Of a stretch of DNA of 64,000 nucleotides, positions 62,416-64,000 are shown piece after piece. The stretch is from Sediminispirochaeta smaragdinae DSM 11293 (lineage in GTDB: Bacteria; Spirochaetota; Spirochaetia; DSM-16054; Sediminispirochaetaceae), in the NCBI RefSeq assembly GCF_000143985.1, contig NC_014364.1:4092001-4156000 (forward strand). The letters are read 5' to 3'. Every line of letters begins with the position of its first letter. The stretch's first letter is position 1. A program made the translations under genes and the position numbers. A model generated the notes under the pieces. The model worked only from the letters and a program-made list of their open reading frames with translations. It had not been told where the DNA came from and did no database searches.

Positions 62416-63143
62416 ACGAGAGACCGTCCACCATCGACAGGATATATCCCCCCGGTGATAAAATCGTTTTCGATGATCAAACGGATAAGCATGGCAGCCT
62501 CTTCCGGAGTTCCTATTCTCTTCAGCAACGACTTCTCCCGCGACCATGTGATTTTCTCTTCGCTTGCCCCGGGCGGCAGAAGGATGGTCCCCGGAGCAAT
62601 GGCATTCACCCGAATGTAAGGCGCCAACTCGGCCGCAAGGTACTTGGTAACAGAGACAAGGCCTGCCTTTGATGCGGCATGGTGGCTGTAGGAATCCCAT
62701 ACCTGAAAGGCAGATAGATCGGTTATATTGACGATTACCCCGCCCTTCTGTTTCTGCATAATGGGGGCAACAGCCTGAGAACAAAAGAAAGGTCCCTTGA
62801 GGTTTACGCTGATAGAAAGATCCCATTCTTTTTCACTGATCTCAAGAAAGGGAGACTTAAGCCAGATTCCGGCACCGTTAATAAGGGTGTCGATCCTCCC
62901 AAACCTATTCATGGTTTCTGTTACCAGCCTTTCGATCTGGTGAAGATCGGACACATCGGTCCTGACTGATAGTGCCCCCACCCCCAAGGCCTCTATCGCT
63001 TTTTTGGTTTCCTCCGGATTCTCTTCCGGACTGAGATAACTGAAGGCGATGTTGGCTCCCTGTTCGGCAAAATAGAGACCGAATGCTCTTCCTACCCGAA
63101 TGGCACCTCCCGTTATCAATATCACGCTATCCTTTATCTGCAT
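62412..63143 (-). CDS. SDR-family oxidoreductase, pteridine-reductase-like, Tyr-to-His at active site
   Basis: 243 residues with cofactor motif TGGAIRVGRAFG (Arg16 favours NADPH) and NGAG at 90-93. Aligning the active site, Asp142 and Lys159 match Asp181 and Lys198 of pteridine reductase PTR1, but the catalytic Tyr position reads His155 (HAASK). It ends DGG then RSLV, as in FabG/PTR1 relatives. Overlaps the amidohydrolase start by 4 bases. It could be active with His as acid or be altered in function. Confidence 0.8.
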   Translation of the reverse strand: MQIKDSVILITGGAIRVGRAFGLYFAEQGANIAFSYLSPEENPEETKKAIEALGVGALSVRTDVSDLHQIERLVTETMNRFGRIDTLINGAGIWLKSPFLEISEKEWDLSISVNLKGPFFCSQAVAPIMQKQKGGVIVNITDLSAFQVWDSYSHHAASKAGLVSVTKYLAAELAPYIRVNAIAPGTILLPPGASEEKITWSREKSLLKRIGTPEEAAMLIRLIIENDFITGGIYPVDGGRSLV

Positions 63144-63182
63144 AATCTTTACTCCTATTGTTTATCGGTTGTTTGCCGCGCA

Positions 63183-64000
63183 TCAACCTTTCAGGGCGCC
63201 TTCCAGCATTGCCTGGAAAAAAAACTTTCTGCCGAGAATGAAGGTAAGTAGTACGGGGATCGCAATAACGATACAGGCAGCCGCAAGGGTATGGTACGAG
63301 GTTTCGAATGCCGACTGAAAATCATACAAGCCTACCGTAGCTGTTTTGAGTTCATTATTGGTAATAAGGACTACCGCCGACAGAAATTCATTCCATGAGT
63401 CTACAAAAACCATAAGGAAAGCAGAGAAAAGGCCAGGGGCGGCCAGTGGGGTTATGACGTACCAAAGAGACTGAAGCGGGGTACAACCGTCCAAATGGGT
63501 GGCATCCTCAAGCTCTTCGGGAATTGCATCGATAAAACTCTTTATTATCCAGATGCTTATGGGCAGACCGTAGGAAACATAGACCAAAACAAGAGGGATT
63601 CTGGTCTGCAACAGGTGCAGCTGTGAACTCAGCTTATATAAGGGCAGTAAATTTGTAAGATGAGGAATCATCCAGACTGCAAGAATTGCCGTTTGAAGCA
63701 GCATACTTCCGCGAAATTTATAGCGTGAAAATCCATATCCTGCCAGGCTTGCAAGAGGAATCGCTATCGCAGAGGCTATGACCGAATTGATGATGGTATT
63801 GACCAGATACACATGTACCATGTCGCTTCGAAAGACCTGGGCATACCCGCTAAGAACCCATTTCGGCGGGAAAAAAGTGGGAGGTGCCGTTAGAACGTCT
63901 ATTTCATTTTTGAATGATGTCATCAGTGTGTAAACAACAGGAAAGATGATGAGAAGACATGTGATGATAAGAAACAGATGCACGAGTATGTTATTAAGAG
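63183..64000 (-). CDS. MalG-type sugar ABC permease, start cut by window end
   Basis: 266 residues from an internal GTG at 63983, but the open frame continues to the window end in the same frame with a hydrophobic lead-in, so the true start lies beyond 64000. Five to six helices are visible. The EAA loop reads EELEDATHLDGCTPLQSLWYVITPLAAPG, the hallmark of MalG/UgpE-type permeases, and the C-terminus FFFQAMLEGALKG is typical. Imports an unknown sugar or polyol with partner MalF-type permease and ATPase presumably further upstream on the - strand. It lies 39 bases upstream of the SDR gene on the same strand, so this could be one transport and catabolic operon. Confidence 0.88.
   Translation of the reverse strand, partial: LNNILVHLFLIITCLLIIFPVVYTLMTSFKNEIDVLTAPPTFFPPKWVLSGYAQVFRSDMVHVYLVNTIINSVIASAIAIPLASLAGYGFSRYKFRGSMLLQTAILAVWMIPHLTNLLPLYKLSSQLHLLQTRIPLVLVYVSYGLPISIWIIKSFIDAIPEELEDATHLDGCTPLQSLWYVITPLAAPGLFSAFLMVFVDSWNEFLSAVVLITNNELKTATVGLYDFQSAFETSYHTLAAACIVIAIPVLLTFILGRKFFFQAMLEGALKG

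Noticed and set aside
61755-62619. + strand frames over the amidohydrolase and SDR genes
   Set aside because: The - strand frames hold the metal-ligand motifs and the TGGAIRVG cofactor motif. The + strand frames show no family features.

Overview
The window looks like chromosome of a free-living, double-membraned and probably anaerobic bacterium, most likely a spirochaete of the Spirochaeta/Sediminispirochaeta type. This is inferred from gene content: a CHASE2 adenylate/guanylate cyclase, lipoproteins with relaxed lipoboxes, Omp85 and TolC outer-membrane proteins, paired rhodanese proteins, nickel-pincer genes, and no respiratory genes in view. No rRNA, tRNA or CRISPR array was seen. Coding density is very high and many genes overlap by 4 to 17 bases. 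The genes at both ends of the window are cut.

Region 1 (1-10158, + strand): the 3' part of a CHASE2 cyclase, a SMUG-type uracil-DNA glycosylase, a DEAD-box helicase, then a lipid set (diacylglycerol kinase family, two PlsC acyltransferases, a HAD-IB phosphatase, a glycerol-kinase-like FGGY kinase) and a small outer-membrane barrel. Region 2 (10217-21803): a patatin/Omp85-type protein, a two-component system, and a divergent Omp85-RND-MFP-TolC efflux operon whose pump lacks the usual proton-relay aspartates. Region 3 (21827-23709): two double-rhodanese exported proteins in one operon.

Region 4 (23779-33093): a GT39-like membrane glycosyltransferase converges on an operon of ftsK, two EmrE-like half-flippases, a GT2-ATP-grasp fusion and an NMT1/SsuABC-type importer. 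The set resembles an Arn-like lipid-linked modification pathway with an added ligase. Region 5 (33165-42420): envelope and RNA-modification genes, namely uppP, a lytic transglycosylase, an unusual Hsp70-substrate-domain/LysM membrane protein, a TPR protein with a degenerate Mrr-like tail, and rsmG-mnmG-mnmE.

Region 6 (42486-57268) is the most interesting. Two FecCD-type ABC importers, each preceded by a SAM-dependent methyltransferase gene, flank larE-larC-larB (nickel-pincer nucleotide cofactor synthesis). One cassette also carries a DUF364 protein, and a DUF3842 gene precedes larE. A palindrome over a strong promoter, and a leader whose small hairpins share ATGAA loops, are candidate control elements. 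No larA-type user enzyme lies in the window. Between the cassettes sit a DUF4386 protein, a medium-chain reductase, a 149-bp inverted-repeat element (MITE candidate) and a CPBP protease remnant.

Region 7 (57285-64000): a hybrid histidine kinase with a partner receiver-kinase, then on the - strand an amidohydrolase, a pteridine-reductase-like SDR with His in place of the catalytic Tyr, and the truncated end of a MalG-type sugar ABC permease.
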